Shown in pieces: positions 39,603-54,925 of a DNA stretch of 64,000 nucleotides. This DNA is from Oscheius onirici (taxonomy: Eukaryota; Nematoda; Chromadorea; Rhabditida; Rhabditidae), in the NCBI GenBank assembly GCA_932521025.1, contig OW051473.1:7192001-7256000 (forward strand), read 5' to 3'. The notes under the pieces are model-generated. The model worked only from the letters and a program-made list of their open reading frames with translations, was not told the origin of the DNA and searched no databases. Position numbers and translations under genes: made by a program. Position 1 is the first letter of the stretch; every line of letters begins with the position of its first letter.

Positions 39603-40030
39603 GCAGAGTTTATAGAGAACTGAGAGAAAACTAAAAACACAAATTGAGAAAAGCAGAGTTAGAGGATTGCAACAAATACACGTCAACAATAACACATCCG
39701 ACCATCTGCGCTGCGTAGCGGCATGTGCGAAAAACTTGTGTCCTGGAAAAGAGTCGGCGCTGCCGTAAACACGACAGTACGCAGATTTGCAAGCTCTTTG
39801 TCCAAATGTCTGGGTAGTCAGTCGGGTGGACACATTTGGAGGTAGTATACAGCTTGGCACATTTGGCAGGTCGTTTAGATCGTAATAGCTCCGTGTTCCT
39901 CATATTCGGTTTGTAGCAATGCACGGAATATACTCACCTTATTTCGGCGTAATCACATCTTTCAGACGCGATAAGCACAAAACGCTTACAGGAATTGTCA
40001 GAAATTTATTACAAATAAAGCTGATAAAAG
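39603..40030. other. Short intergenic stretch
   Basis: Between the small acidic gene and the CAP gene, both on the minus strand. It probably holds the 5' end of the former and the 3' UTR of the latter. On the minus strand AATAAA is seen close to the CAP stop (plus-strand TTTATT near 40010). No other feature. Confidence 0.55.
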
Positions 40031-40949
40031 TCATGAAGAAATAAACTTGTTACCCACGAAGCGCGGCTTGACCACATTGACGGCAAATTGTCCAGCTCTG
40101 TTGTTGTTTCCAGCGGGACGGTAAAAAGCAACGACAACTTGCTCGACAGGAACTTCTTCTTCCTCGATGTTTCCGTTTCTGGAAATTTATGCGATACGTT
40201 TGTTCTTGTGTTGAAAACTTACGGCTTTTGCTTTTTCTCCTTCACAGTCGGTGTTACCGGAATATAAGCTCGGCCAATTCCAATCTCCTCCGTGCTCCTC
40301 CAAACGACTTGGGTGAAGTAGTTGGTTCCCTGTTGCCATCCAGGCGTGTCATATTCGTATTTTTCGTGTTCCTCGTACCAATGTTCGACCACTAAATTCA
40401 ATTTTGGAGAGAGCCATAGCGAAAATATACTTTTGTCAGGGTCGAGATTCTTCGGAAAGAAGGTGATATTCTCTCCGACACCGCTGAGTTCACTGAAGGA
40501 AAGATGAGCTTGTCCTGCAAGTCGCTCTGCCCAGTGCTGAGCCAGGTCATCCAACTCGTTGCTGTGGCGTAGGTCATCAGCACCGTGCTGAAAACTTTCT
40601 CTCGGCTAATCTGATCAGAGCTCCAAATCTAGAGACCTAGGTGTGGACAAGAATAGATTTGCTTGAGGAAGGAGGGAAGCCCCCAGACTTCGTTATCGGG
40701 TTAGGGAGCTCCTAAGCCTGGGCTCCAGCAATGAATAACCCGCCATCCAGAGCCAATTGCGGACTATTCGATTTGGACATCTTCTCAGAATTCTCTTAGT
40801 CTACCTCTTTCTCTGGTCTCTATTCGGTGACCAAATAATCAACGACCACTTCCTGAAAGAAGACTTACCGTCCGTCGTCGTCGGTTATGAGCCTCGATAA
40901 TGTCCTGTTTAAACGATTCCAACTCTTCTGGAGTCTCGGGAGTGTCCAT
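40031..40949 (-). CDS. Cytosolic CAP-superfamily protein, GAPR-1/GLIPR2 type
   Basis: Four exons (40869-40949, 40431-40587, 40223-40391, 40031-40178) encode 184 residues. It has a CAP/SCP fold: DIIEAHNRRRR at the first helix, NELDDLAQHWAERLAG, GVGENITF, then the CAP signature region GTNYFTQVVWRSTEEIGIGR and a VVVAFYRPAGN strand. That last element and the lack of a signal peptide or disulphide cysteines point to the intracellular Golgi-associated GAPR-1/GLIPR2 branch rather than the secreted ASP/VAL proteins common in parasitic nematodes. GAPR-1 is a peripheral membrane protein of the cytosolic Golgi face and a Beclin-1 partner in mammals. The His and Glu residues of the CAP cavity (AHN, GEN, HWYEEH) are present. 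The protein has a longer C-terminal loop with an EEEE run than mammalian GAPR-1. Confidence 0.9.
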
Positions 40950-42987
40950 CCTGCAAAGGGGGTAAAACGTTAGAACATCGAAATACAAAGATTGCAAGAG
41001 TGTGTGGAGCATACGCTTGATTGGATTGTTATCGTGCTTAGACAAAAATCAAGCAAATAACGAGCAACGCTGAATCTAGAACTGAGTGTTCAGTACTAGA
41101 TTCCTCTTAATAGCGAAAATAGCTCTTCAAAATGAGCCCAGAGGAACAGAGACCCTGCCGGTGTGACAAATGGTGGAACCTTTGAGCGGGAAAGGAGATA
41201 GATTGCAAGAGGGGAAGAAGGGGACCTCTAAATCTGATTCTAAGCAACAGGTTTCGTAAACATAAACAGAATTGCTGGCAGCTATGAGAAGTTTAGCAGG
41301 GTGGGAGATAGGACGGCTACGAGAAAAGACCCGGCTGTTCGCGGTGTGTCCAACAACCAAAGTGATTAAGTGTGTTCCGCAGCTTGAAACATAACCTTGC
41401 GGAAAAGTTGTTTACTTTTGCAGGACTTGTAGAGGACAACGTAATTGTATCAGAAAAAGTGAGTTAGCTGACTGACCAGCACTACACATTTGGAGGTTGT
41501 ACTTCAGCAACGTTCTCACACTTGTTGACTTTGGTTGTCAAGCTGAGAATATTCTGAAGTGAGAACGGAATCAACCTTCAGAGTTGAGTGAGGTTTCAAA
41601 CAAAGAGCGTATCCGAAATGCGAGTTTGTAATATCGTTGATTGCAAAGACAGTAACGTAAAAGGCGTAAAGTCTTGCTCGTTTTGTTTGCTACAGTAGTA
41701 GTGTATTACCGAATGAGTGCATTTTTGTAAGTTACTAAACAATAGAGATCTCGTTGTTAACTGTACCGAATGGTATCTAACGTTAGAGTGATTCAGAAAG
41801 CAATAACAGGTTAACAACTTTTTGAAAGGACAGAAGAGAAAAGACAGGTACAAACCAGTGTTTTATGGAACAATAGAAACTGAATTTTATTCATGAGCTT
41901 AAGCACAGTGTAAAGAACTTAGCGGCTCGTTTCAAAACTCCAATAAACATTAGAACACGCATGACAAGTTGGGTGAAAAAGGTAGAGAGCCAATTGGTCT
42001 CCGTGCATAACAATGTCCCTCTCGAAATGTGGCAATCATGTCTACTGCTCAAGGAGAGTGAGGCAAGCCGAGTACCAATTGAAGACGCCCCTCTTTCACT
42101 GCCCAAACACATCCGGACAAACTTCTTATCACAGAATTTAATCTTGTAGACACTTCCAGAAGTTTATGAGCTGAGAGAGAGCGATGAAATACGCTATGCA
42201 AGTACAATGAGCTCTGCAAGAAGAGCCGGATACAGCTTCTGAAAGAGTCGACTGATTGGCTCCGCGGGCTACCTCTATTTAACCCGATTCTTCCCATTGT
42301 TTCCGCAGGGGATTACGTCTCGTAATGGTCAAAGGGCCTTCCAAATGCTCTTCAAGCCATTTTCCTATAATGAGGTTCCCCGTCTAAGAGGCTACAATTT
42401 TCCACCACTTCCGGGCACATTGAACAGCTTTGCCATCTTTATTCCACAGGCAGAGAATAGTCGGGATTACTTTATAAGCTATTTATATTCAGGCGCACAC
42501 GAACTACACTAACAGAAGCTACGAGCTCGTGAAAGGGGTAGGCATTTGAAATGATGTTTTTGCTTATGTATTTTTGTAAAATGGTGGGCAGGGGAATCAA
42601 CTAGGAGATGTTGCAGAAATAGCCAAAAATTATGAAAGTTCTTAAGGGACAAAAAGAGATAGATAGGAAATAGGGGAAGGGAGGTCTCTAGCAGCTACCG
42701 TTTGACCGAACAATTGGGTCAAATGTTTCCTACAGAGGCGACAACGAAGCGCGTTGTCTGAATTTTAAGACCTATAAAACAAAATCAATGAAAACAACTG
42801 GTGCAGGCAGCAAGAGAACCCAGAACTGCAATTTTTGAGAGAGTACTATAACCGTCAAAACGTTAGTTTGAGTTGGATAGATGGAAGAAGAGAGACACAG
42901 AGAAAGGCAACAAGCCACGGGGAAGAGTAGGCGACAGGGCGGCGAATGTATGTTGTAAAATGAGCTCTGCAGAGGTCCGAGAGCTTT
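40950..42987. other. Intergenic stretch, no gene recognised
   Basis: About 2 kb between the CAP gene start and the UNC-115 stop codon, both on the minus strand. It should contain the CAP promoter and the UNC-115 3' UTR. Open frames near 41596-42512 have no recognisable motif and are overlapped by opposing frames. Confidence 0.55.
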
Positions 42988-45900
42988 TCAAAAAAGCTTG
43001 GCCTTGCGCTTCAGGTTAATGCGCTTCCATTCGGGCAATTTGTAGAATTCTATGGGGCTCATCTCGAAAATCTTCTCAAATTCGTCTCGGGTCAAATGGC
43101 GTTCCAAATGCTGTCTGGAATTTTTTGGTCATAAAGTTCAGACAGCACAAACCTGTCCACATCGTCTGGTGGATTCTTATTAGTCGTCTGCAAGAGCTCA
43201 AGAGGATAAGCCTTGGCAGGTTTGCTCATATCCGGCAGTGATGATCTGAGTGTTGATTTCATTTCTCCAGCTGGTCTCATCTGTCCTCCCAGAGAATTTG
43301 CCAGAGAATCTGGAAATCTTATGTTTTGTAAGAATTAAATTGTTTAGACAGTTTAATGATCACACATAAAGTTGGAAAAAGATAGAAGAGAAGTAACTAA
43401 CGGTCAGAATAGTGGCTGCTAATTGTAGTATCAAGGTTTTCCATCGAGCCGTAAGGATATCCAGTTGGGAGAGTGTTAGCACGCAATGTATTAGCTAGAA
43501 TAGGGTAATATTTGAAAACCTGAAGGTTATTGGGCTCTACCTCGACTATCCGGAATATGGAAACATGGAAGAGTGTTGCCTTGATTCCGCGGACCGTGTT
43601 CCCATGCTCTCCAAGGCTGCGGTCGACTCATGTGACGAGATGGAGCTTAAATTTTATATGAAATCGAAAAAGAACGAACTTACATGCATTGATAGGAACA
43701 TCGTATCTGAACTTCAAATGCGGCATCTTTTTAGCCGAAGCTGTTCTGCTGGCATTTCTCGGATCCCAGTGAAGAGGCATTTTCTGTTTCCTGTGACTGT
43801 CTTCAATGTTCTGTCGAATAACGTGGGCGATAGATGAATCGTCGTATTTCTCAAGCGTCTCGACCGTCTAAAATCCACAAATAAACAAAACTGATAAGAA
43901 AAATACTCACCTTCTTCAATTTCTCTTCATCTACCCGTTCAGATTCAGAAAGCTCATCGTCAGAAATCTCGTTCTCAATTGAAGACGTGGACAGTCGGCG
44001 TTTAAGTTCCTCGACAGCATAAGGGAAAGGCGGAGCTGGGAAATCTTCTCTCTCAATGGGCGGAAGCTAAAAATTGGCACATTATCCAAAACTGTACAAT
44101 AACTGACCGAGTTCGGATCTGGAGCGTGTGCGCCTGGGAAATGAGCCATCTCAATTGGTTCTTCGTTGTCCATGTGCGGAGATTTCGGTCTCGGCATTTC
44201 TTTCTCCAGATCCTCAGCTAAAATTGGATATTTTATACGAAAAATTGAACTAAACTTACTCAATCTCTGCATACCAGTCTTCAAACAAGCGAATCTCGAC
44301 TTCCTGACACGAATAGGGCCTGAATTGGCCGTGATAAAAAGAATAAAAAGTTTTCTCACCTTGCGGAATATGATATTGAGGAGCATTTGGCTCTTTTGCA
44401 TTGCTGGTGGGATGCCGCAAGTAGGTCGTTTCGACCTCAGGCAAGAGATACATGTAGGTGAGATGTTGACCAAATGTGGTGTGATATTTGGGTTCTTTTC
44501 TTGAAACAGCTTGTCCACTTTTGGCGGAAACCTGAAAAGTATCAATGAGAAAATAGAACACTAGCCAACGAGTATGTGCTCTTCCGCGAAAGAAGAGACT
44601 GGCAAAGCGCGATTATACCACCAAAATGGCACTGATAAGAGGCCATATGACTATCGCTTGTTGGTAATCTGTACAAGAGATGGCTGTCAACAAAAAGTGC
44701 ACTATCAAAAGCAGACAGTTTCTTTTTAGATCAAACAATATAAGTGTGAAACGGATGCCTGTATCTGATGAGACAAGTGAGCAGGCTATTTGACCAAAGG
44801 ATGCCACGGTTCTGAGTGCGCAGAAGGGCTTGTAACCGTCAAGAGCGTTCAAACAATGTGACCTCGAGCCAAGATGGGCCGCTTAACACCTTTTCCCTTA
44901 TCTCGTTTACATTCCTTTCCCTCGAACTAACCGCAATATTTTCTGTTGTTCTTGAATGCTCACAAGACGGGTGCCAGATTTCGTCGCCCTGCATAAACAT
45001 TTCTTCTCCGTCTCCGAAATGTGATCCACAGCGAGAGCATCGTGCACAAGTGGGATGAAACTTGTAGTTTCCGGCCTGAAATTTACTCAAACTGTCATCT
45101 GCGTTCCGAAAGAGCCGAGATCAGCTGAGCGCAAAGAGGTAAGTTTGTCTGTTTGCACGCGGCAGATAGATGATACTGCCAAGCGTGTCAACAAGACGAC
45201 CTCTCTTTCCCCGTTTGTCTCGATGTCTCACCTGTAAAACACGTCCGGCAATAAACTTCTGACACTCGTAACACCGAACTCCATATCGCTCATTGTAGTC
45301 CCGTAAACATAAAGGCTTTCCCTCGTGTGACATGTACTCTCCATGAAGGACGGCTGCACATTCGCTGCAAGAATCGATATTCAAAAAAAGAGAGGGATGA
45401 GCTGAACCTGCACTTGAAGCAGTAGACGTGCCATGAAAGACCAAGAGCTAGGAGAACTTGTCCAGTGGCGAGAGGCTGATCACAGGCGGCACAAGCTGAA
45501 AATCATAATATAGGCGATACTAGCTGGTCTTTCCGTGATGGTTCTCGCATTTTATCAGCCCCGAATCTTTGCGTCGTTTCCGGAGAACGGCAGCAGTAGT
45601 CGCCCATTACTATGCTGCCATTGTCTATGTCGATCCAATTAACATTCAGCTTCTCGAACTCTGCAGGGGATGACAAAAAGTGGGAGTCAATAGTCAACCT
45701 CAGGGCTCTAGCCTCTCTTCTCTCTTTCCAGAGGGAATATTTCGATACTGGATGCTGGGGAGAGGGACGCCGGGAATTTTGACAAGTGGCACCGGGCACC
45801 CCCTCCCGAATTGAACAAATTGAAAGAATCCGAAACGTTGCTCAACAAACATTTGCTTATCTAATATGCGAATCACGCGTTATGATGCATTTAAAGTATT

Positions 45901-46980
45901 CAAATTTAGAGAATATGGATCTATTACTTTAAGCGGGGTCAAAGGTCCCAATCCGTAGGTCCCGCTGTGTTTATAGGCAAGAGGCTTCTCACAACTCCCT
46001 TTTACACTTGGACGCAGCTGCCACCCGCAGCGCAGTTACCTGTGAGGGCCCTAATTGAGAGGAAGAGGTCACACTCACTCGTCGGAGATCCCAACGGAGA
46101 CACCTGTGAGGCGGTTCTCGTCTGCGACAAAGTGGTATCCACAGTCGGCGCCGCATGTCCATTTGTCGGTCTGGCAGCAGGTACACCCTTGCTTGGAGAT
46201 CCTGCTGTGATCTTGAGCTCCTTTGTCAGTCCTCGGTAGTCTTCTGGACAGAGATACGTACCATCACTGGTCTGATAGTAGCCGGACTCGTTCAGCGGTC
46301 TAGCGCATTCTGAAAATTGTCTTTTATGCGGCTCGACTATGTGCGAAATCGTGAGAGGCACATCTTCCAGGCGCCAACCAGATGGTTCAGTTCTCCAATT
46401 ACACTAACAGACGCCGTTTTATACATTGAAGATAATTCACTTAAGAAATAGATCTCAAGGGATGGTGAAAAAAGAGAATCGAACGGGAGAACAACAAAAA
46501 TATCTGACTCACTTGCACAACTGAAACACTGAATATGGAAATACTTGTCCTTGTCCTTGAGCACATCTCCGGAACACTTCTTGCGGCAAACCTCGCACTT
46601 TTTGCCTGGAAATTTTCAGATTATATAAGGCGAGAGTCGATTGAGGGACGGCAAAGGCACCTGCTAACCGTTCTGTTTTTTCGCGGCTTCTGTTTGCAAA
46701 CGCCTAGTCGAAGACTCCTTGAGCGGCTCTCTTGTTTGAGTTATCACGCCAAACTATTACCGTAAATGGCCCATGACACTAAAAATTCGCCTAATCTTTT
46801 GCAAATTGCATGTAAAATAAACAAAAAGGAAAGCAACGGTCGGTGTTTGTATCGATTCCTCAGCGTGACGATAGACGCCTCATAGGAAATGAAACTAATC
46901 TAGCTATTTTTCTTCCTCTTCCCCTTTGAAATTGAGCCAGAACGTCTTTGTCAACAAAATATAGCGTGAAACTTACCCAT
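42988..46980 (-). CDS. unc-115: Actin-binding LIM protein (abLIM / UNC-115)
   Basis: Cytoskeletal adaptor linking Rac signals to actin, needed for axon guidance and lamellipodia in C. elegans. The coding start at 46980 is followed after four bases by an intron, then KKCEVCRKKCSGDVLKDKDK. Three LIM domains follow: LIM1 (CEVC...HIQCFSC...YLCPED), LIM2 from about 45480 (CAACDQPL...HVYCFKC) and LIM3 (CYECQKFIAGRVLQ, then YKFHPTCARCSRCGSHF). The central part has the abLIM-typical YHTTFGQHLTYMYLLPE and HWDPRNASRT, then SPSRHMSRPQPW. The C-terminus is a villin headpiece, HLTRDEFEKIFEMSPIEFYK with the conserved PEWKR and the end KRKAKLF (stop 42988-42990), which binds F-actin. Three LIM domains match nematode UNC-115 (vertebrate abLIM1 has four). 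About 600 residues. Longer isoforms from an upstream start are possible. Confidence 0.95.
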
Positions 46981-49929
46981 GCCTGTGCGTAGCGGGAGGG
47001 CAGAGAGAATGCGACGATCGATAGAGCTGTTTCCAATAACACTGGCCGCAGCGCCCGCGTTCAATAGCCTCACCTGCTAAAAGAACTTGAATGAGTGTGA
47101 AACTTTTACACGAAAGATAATTGAGATTGAGAGTATAATGACTAAATAAGGAGGTATTGTTTTCCAACAGCTGTTTTTTATCAGTTCTTTATCATTTTAT
47201 CGGAAGTGTTCCATTTAGCTAACGATAAGAAGAAAGGGGCAGATTTTACGATTTCAAAGAATTTCCCATTAACCATGCCAGCCAATTTTCTGTATTTGTC
47301 CTTGTTTTTGTTGTCTACAAGCCACGTAATTGTTTGACGCTACCAGCTGGCCCGATTCGGCACGTTTCCCGTCTTTCCCGGCCGGCTAAAAAGTCTAATG
47401 CTGTAGTTTGCATTGCTTCTGTGATTTGCCATTTGCATCTTTAGTTCGGAAGGATGACTGAATGCACATAAGTGACCACAATCGACTCCAATGACAGGTG
47501 GTAAAGAATCAAATGTACTTAGCGATTGGCCTTATTTTTCTATGGAGGGCAATGGTCTGTACAAAAGAAGACAAAACGAAGAGGTCAATCCCTGCTAAAC
47601 GGGGCACGACAGTTGTTTTCCAAAGAGTACACATTGAATACGGATATTGAACATCACTGTTTTGGAGTTTGCAAGGCATACACCAACAAGGAAAATGTGA
47701 TAGTGGTCACGCAAAAGCAATCGCTTTGATTCTCATATCACACTGCAAGATATTCTTCGGTGCAAACAGCTAAGGCATTTTAATGATTAAATTTGGTAAC
47801 TTCTCAGTTTGCTGAAAGTATGGTCTTCGGTCCGACTATTTAGGAAGAACCTCATCTTGTGAAAAATTTTAGCTAACAGAAATGTGGCGCTAACATAAAG
47901 GACTCTAACTATCGGCTGGCAAAGTTAACCGTAAGTCGATTTGACGCAAAGTAGAGGACATCACTAACAAAAAAGCTGCGCATTGCGCGGGTTTCGAGGT
48001 AATGTAGGTAGGCGCAGCAGTGAGAGAGTAAACTCTGGGATTCGAGTGGCAGAGTGAGAGAGACCAGTTGACGGCGAAAGTAGAAAACGTTTTGATTCGC
48101 GCGTTAGCCCCTACTCACTCTCTCCACATTTTGCAACAATACGCTTCTCATGATCGATTTCGTGTTAGCAAAGCAAAAAATTTGGGCGGAAGGGTGAAGC
48201 CATCCTTGCCTCGTGCACTACCAGTGTCACCAAATGAACGTCTGGAAGCCAATGCAACACTAATGGGGAACAATGAAAGCAATTAATGTGAGGAGAACCC
48301 CAGTCTCCGGCCACTGAAAGAAATCGAAGCTGGCCCGGCGGCCTCAGCTTTTGGGGTCATTTGGACTGACGAGACCCTCTGGGAGTTTGTCAAGATTTGG
48401 CAGACCTCGGGTTGACATTTTGCACTGGTAATAGGGGGTAACATGATGTAGTCAAGAAACGACTACTAGGAAATTGAGTTTAGATTATTGACGATCTTCG
48501 CTCATCCTTCTTAAAAGTTGAACCGTCTCCGAGTGTCTTGGCGCGGGATCGAACCCGCCACGCTCGCCCGACAAGTTGCGCGCTGGCACTGCGCCAAGAA
48601 TGCAATTCGGTTTTAGGAAAGTTCGCCAGGATACGACGCTCGACGCTGCCCAGGCAAGGCATTTGCCTTACTTGTACGTGTGAACCTGGGTTATGTTTTC
48701 GTGCCGAGATTTCTGCTATAGCACGAACCAAGGAGTACCAAATTCTGAAAAACAATCTAATCTCCATTGCTAAAAAACTAAGTAGTCTGGAACTTCCACT
48801 AGAAAACTCATTGAGATAGAAACCCATTCAATTTTCAGTGGACTGTGAAAATAGAGATCCAAGAGTAAAACAAAGGAAAGATTTCTTCTCCGACCACGGC
48901 GTTTCATCTGCTCTAAAATATTAGAAACTCTGCTGGATCGCCGGCGCACCTTGACCGCTACTGAACTTTGCTTGCCCTCCATCTGAACTTAGCAGCAGTT
49001 GTGCTACCAGAATCATTTCAGTCTCTTAGTCAAGAGCCCCTCTTTCAATTTTCGAAAGCTTTCTCATTTGTTTTCTGCATAGTAAAAAGCGTTTATACGA
49101 ACTAGTTGGATAACTGGCAAACTGCAAAGAAATTCATTTTCAAGCGTTTATCTCCTTAACCTCCTCAGAGCACAAAAGTTCTTTGAAAATGAGTAAAATA
49201 CTTTTAGATTTTAATGTTCGCCACAGCTTCCACAGCCATCACGAGCTTAAATTGTTTTCGCTATAACAATTTTCTCAAACGATTTGAATTACTTTATAAT
49301 TTCTAGCTACTGTAAATCTCAAATTCTTCTTTTTCCAAAAACCTGAAAAACGGATTTTTTGCCAAGTCAGACCTAAATTATTCGAAAATATTTTATTTAA
49401 AACGAATTTCCCACCATGTCAAATTAGGTCATTTTTGCTGTTAACGAAGTTTATCAACTTTGAAAGTATTTTATGATTGCCACCGAATCGGCAAAGGCTA
49501 ATGGTCCCGCCGCGATTCCCGCAATTTGCGCTCGTGTGGGCCTAGCCTAGCGCTCTGTGTGTGCACCTCATCAGCTGTTAATGATTTTCCTTCGTTTACA
49601 CCGTTCATAGTGGAATATGCGGTTTTCAATTTTGTTTTTCCTACCTGTTTCTCAATTTTATATTATTTATACCGCTTCAAAATTGAGAAATTAACGAAAT
49701 TTTGTGCCAGTTTACGACAATGCCACTTGAACATTATACGCATCCTCGTTCAAACCAAGTTTTGGAAATGTTTGTTCATGACTTTCAAAATGATGAAGTC
49801 TATTTTTGACCATATTTATTCAATTTCTTATGTCCTCGAAATTAGTTGAAGCCATGCACTATTCTTTCAAATCACTTCTTCTTTTTCAACGAAATGTATC
49901 CCGATTTTATTCAATTGTTGATTTTAAAG
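46981..49929. other. Intergenic region between divergent UNC-115 and SKP1
   Basis: These two genes point away from each other, so this 3 kb holds both promoters. 5' untranslated exons of UNC-115 may lie near 47000-47170 (a GCAG acceptor and open text around 46985-47080). A tRNA-like element is at 48537-48599 on the minus strand. No protein gene is recognised otherwise. Confidence 0.55.
48537..48599 (-). tRNA. tRNA-like element, probably a pseudogene or SINE head
   Basis: On the minus strand TCTTGGCGC pairs with GCGCCAAGA over nine bases, like an acceptor stem. TGGCGCAGTGCC resembles the internal A box and GGTTCGATCCC the B box of polymerase III genes. The element is only about 63 bases long, the T loop is one base short, and I cannot draw a proper anticodon arm. 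I therefore do not assign an amino acid. A tRNA-derived SINE fragment or decayed tRNA fits best. Confidence 0.4.
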
Positions 49930-50439
49930 ATGACTCTTTCTGACAAAAGCTCCCGAAAAGTTCGCCTAACCAGCTCTGACGGAGAAACCTTCGAAGTTGA
50001 CCGTGATGTGATTGCTCTGTCCACCACTCTGAACACCATGATGCTCGATCTTGGTCTGGACAATGCCGAAGGAGAGATGGATGCCATTCCTCTTCAGAAT
50101 GTGGCCGGCCCTATCCTGCGCAAGGTTCTTCAGTGGTGCCAATACCACAAGGACGACCCACCGACCGCTGACGATGACAATCGTGAGAAGCGTACCGACG
50201 ATATCCCGTCTTGGGATGTCGAGTTCCTGAAGGTTGACCAGGGAACTCTCTTCGAGTTAATCTTGGCTGCCAACTACTTGGACATCAAGGGACTTTTGGA
50301 TGTCACCTGTAAGACTGTGGCCAACATGATCAAGGGAAAGACTCCTGAGGAGATCAGGCGCACGTTCAACATCAAAAACGACTTCACGACTGAAGAAGAA
50401 GAGCAGATCCGCAAGGAGAATGCCTGGTGCGAGGACTGA
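49930..50439 (+). CDS. skr-1: SKP1, SCF ubiquitin-ligase adaptor
   Basis: A single-exon gene of 169 residues. SKP1 links cullin-1 to F-box proteins in SCF E3 ubiquitin ligases (nucleus and cytosol). Visible family marks are [20 protein letters not shown] at the start, the acidic insert, [20 protein letters not shown], the [20 protein letters not shown] region, [20 protein letters not shown], and the F-box-binding C-terminus [18 protein letters not shown] with a WCED ending. Length fits human SKP1 (163). Nematodes have several paralogues, so skr-1 is used only as the closest generic name. The ATG at 49930 directly follows TTTTAAAG, possibly a (trans-)splice acceptor. AATAAA at 50574-50579 overlaps the acceptor region of the next gene, KAT2, which starts 150 bases after this stop codon. 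Confidence 0.96.
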   Translation: MTLSDKSSRKVRLTSSDGETFEVDRDVIALSTTLNTMMLDLGLDNAEGEMDAIPLQNVAGPILRKVLQWCQYHKDDPPTADDDNREKRTDDIPSWDVEFLKVDQGTLFELILAANYLDIKGLLDVTCKTVANMIKGKTPEEIRRTFNIKNDFTTEEEEQIRKENAWCED

Positions 50440-50573
50440 GAAGATTCATCATCTTAATCAAACCTTTTTTTACACATTACTCCTATCCCGAACCTCCTTC
50501 CTGGTTATTTTCATTATTATTATTGAGCTTTCTCTCTTCTTTCTTAGTTTATTGTAATGGCTTTGTGAAAAAA

Positions 50574-50585
50574 AATAAATTTTAG
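50574..50585 (+). promoter_or_regulatory. SKP1 poly(A) signal abutting the KAT2 splice acceptor
   Basis: AATAAA at 50574-50579 is followed at once by TTTTAG (ends 50585), four bases before the KAT2 start codon at 50590. There is no space for a separate promoter between the two genes. The arrangement is what nematode operons show: 3' end formation of the first gene coupled to spliced-leader trans-splicing of the second. This is inference from spacing. Confidence 0.65.
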
Positions 50586-50589
50586 GCCG

Positions 50590-53498
<2,909 letters not shown>

Positions 53499-54400
53499 TT
53501 GCCAACCCAATTTGTACAATATGCTACCGGTACATTACCCTATACTTTCTTTTTTGTTTTCTTCCAATTTATTGTTAGTTTACGCATTATTTTTTACGGT
53601 TGACGATCTCTTAATATTCAGTATAATAGCGGTGTAACCTGATCTCCCTACAGGTCCAATAAACATGTCACTTTATTGCTGTTCATTTAATGGAATTTCC
53701 TGGGTGTTTGTGTAAAAAGTGCCTCAGAATTTGCTATCTTCTAAATTTGGGCGAAAGATTCTTCTCTGAAGCCAACTTGTCGTGGGAAGCAATAACGCCG
53801 GTTATTTGTGAGATCTTTTCTTCTCAAATTGCCGGAACGATGAGAACCACGCATTAGTTTTTGATCACTTTCGAAATTGATGGTGCTGATGGAAAGGGTT
53901 TGCCAAGATTCGAGTACATCAAGCGACCCAAAGATTTTTTATGCAAAAAAAGTCGACAATTGGAAAATAATGTTAGTTATAACGAGTTGAAGCTATTTCC
54001 AAAACTGAGTGGTTTGCAAAAGCTAAGATATCACTATAGCAATCGTTGTTCAAAGAGATCAAGTGTTTACTATTTTTAAAGATCTATATATCCAACAATT
54101 GTTCTCAATCTAGAACAACTATCAATCGTCATCTGATATTTTCTTGTTGCGAAACGTTTGGTGTTTTTTCAGCTTTCCCAGGCCTATTCGTCTCGTGATT
54201 GCGTCTACTGTCGAAGGATAATGAGTTTCATTGTAATCGGTGCATATAAATAGTGAGGACGAGAATTGGCTTCACTCACATCAACGGTGACAAGCAGTAA
54301 GTGCCTTGCTGCTAGTCCTTACATCAACAGTTCAGAAATGATTCACTCTACCTACGACGACCCGGAGGAGCCCGATAAAGGAGCTTCAGGGGACAGCTAA
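53499..54400. other. KAT2 3' UTR and intergenic DNA
   Basis: The KAT2 poly(A) signal AATAAA is at 53658-53663. After it I see no supported coding sequence; short open frames around 53861-54079 have no motif. The right side leads into the transposase remnant. Confidence 0.55.
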
Positions 54401-54529
54401 TTCTCGCCGCCTCCACGACACCTTTTGAGATATAACTACTATCTTTGTTCTTTTCGGTATTAAACAACACAAAACAAGTTTCTGGGTTAGACTTGTTATA
54501 TAACCAACTGCGTCAGTCGAAAAAAGTTT

Positions 54530-54925
54530 CTTACAGATGTTGCCAAAGCCAAAAGGTTGGCGAGAAGCAATGAGATGCCTTGGCCTTCCAACAGCCCGGA
54601 TGTCAATCCCCTCGATTTTTCTGTGTGGGGACACATGGAGAATTAACTGAAGAGCAAGAAGATCACAACTTTGGCCCATCTTCAACCCGAACTAATCAAG
54701 ATTTGGGACAATTTGGACATTAACTACCTGCGGCGCACCGTCGATTCTGTTATCCCGCGTCTGGAGGCCTGTGTCAAATCCAAAGGAGGACACTCCGAAC
54801 AGTTCATGTAGACATGTATAAGTGTAATATTTACATCTTGTTGCACCAATATAAACTTTTAAAAAAGTGTGTTTTTAACAAAAAACGCTGCGCGTTTTGC
54901 ATATTTATCGGTCACCCTGTATGCG
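54530..54925 (+). mobile_element. Decayed mariner/Tc1-like transposon, 3' part
   Basis: The forward frame reads EMPWPSNSPDVNPLDFSVWG, the conserved region around the last acidic residue of DDE/DDD transposases in the IS630-Tc1-mariner superfamily, with VIPRLEACVKSKGGHSEQFM to a TAG at 54809-54811. An in-frame TAA interrupts it just after HMEN, so the gene is broken. Downstream, TCGGTCACCCTGTA at about 54909-54922 looks like the outer end of the right terminal inverted repeat. I find no matching left end within the preceding kilobase, and the N-terminal DNA-binding part is missing. It is therefore a 5'-truncated or badly decayed copy. No mobility is expected. Confidence 0.75.

Noticed and set aside
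44839-45090. Separate short LIM protein
   Set aside because: It is one exon (LIM3) of the UNC-115 gene; splice sites join it to its neighbours.
54300-54400. Short acidic open reading frame before the transposase remnant
   Set aside because: Only about 20 codons, no motif, and no splice link to other coding sequence.
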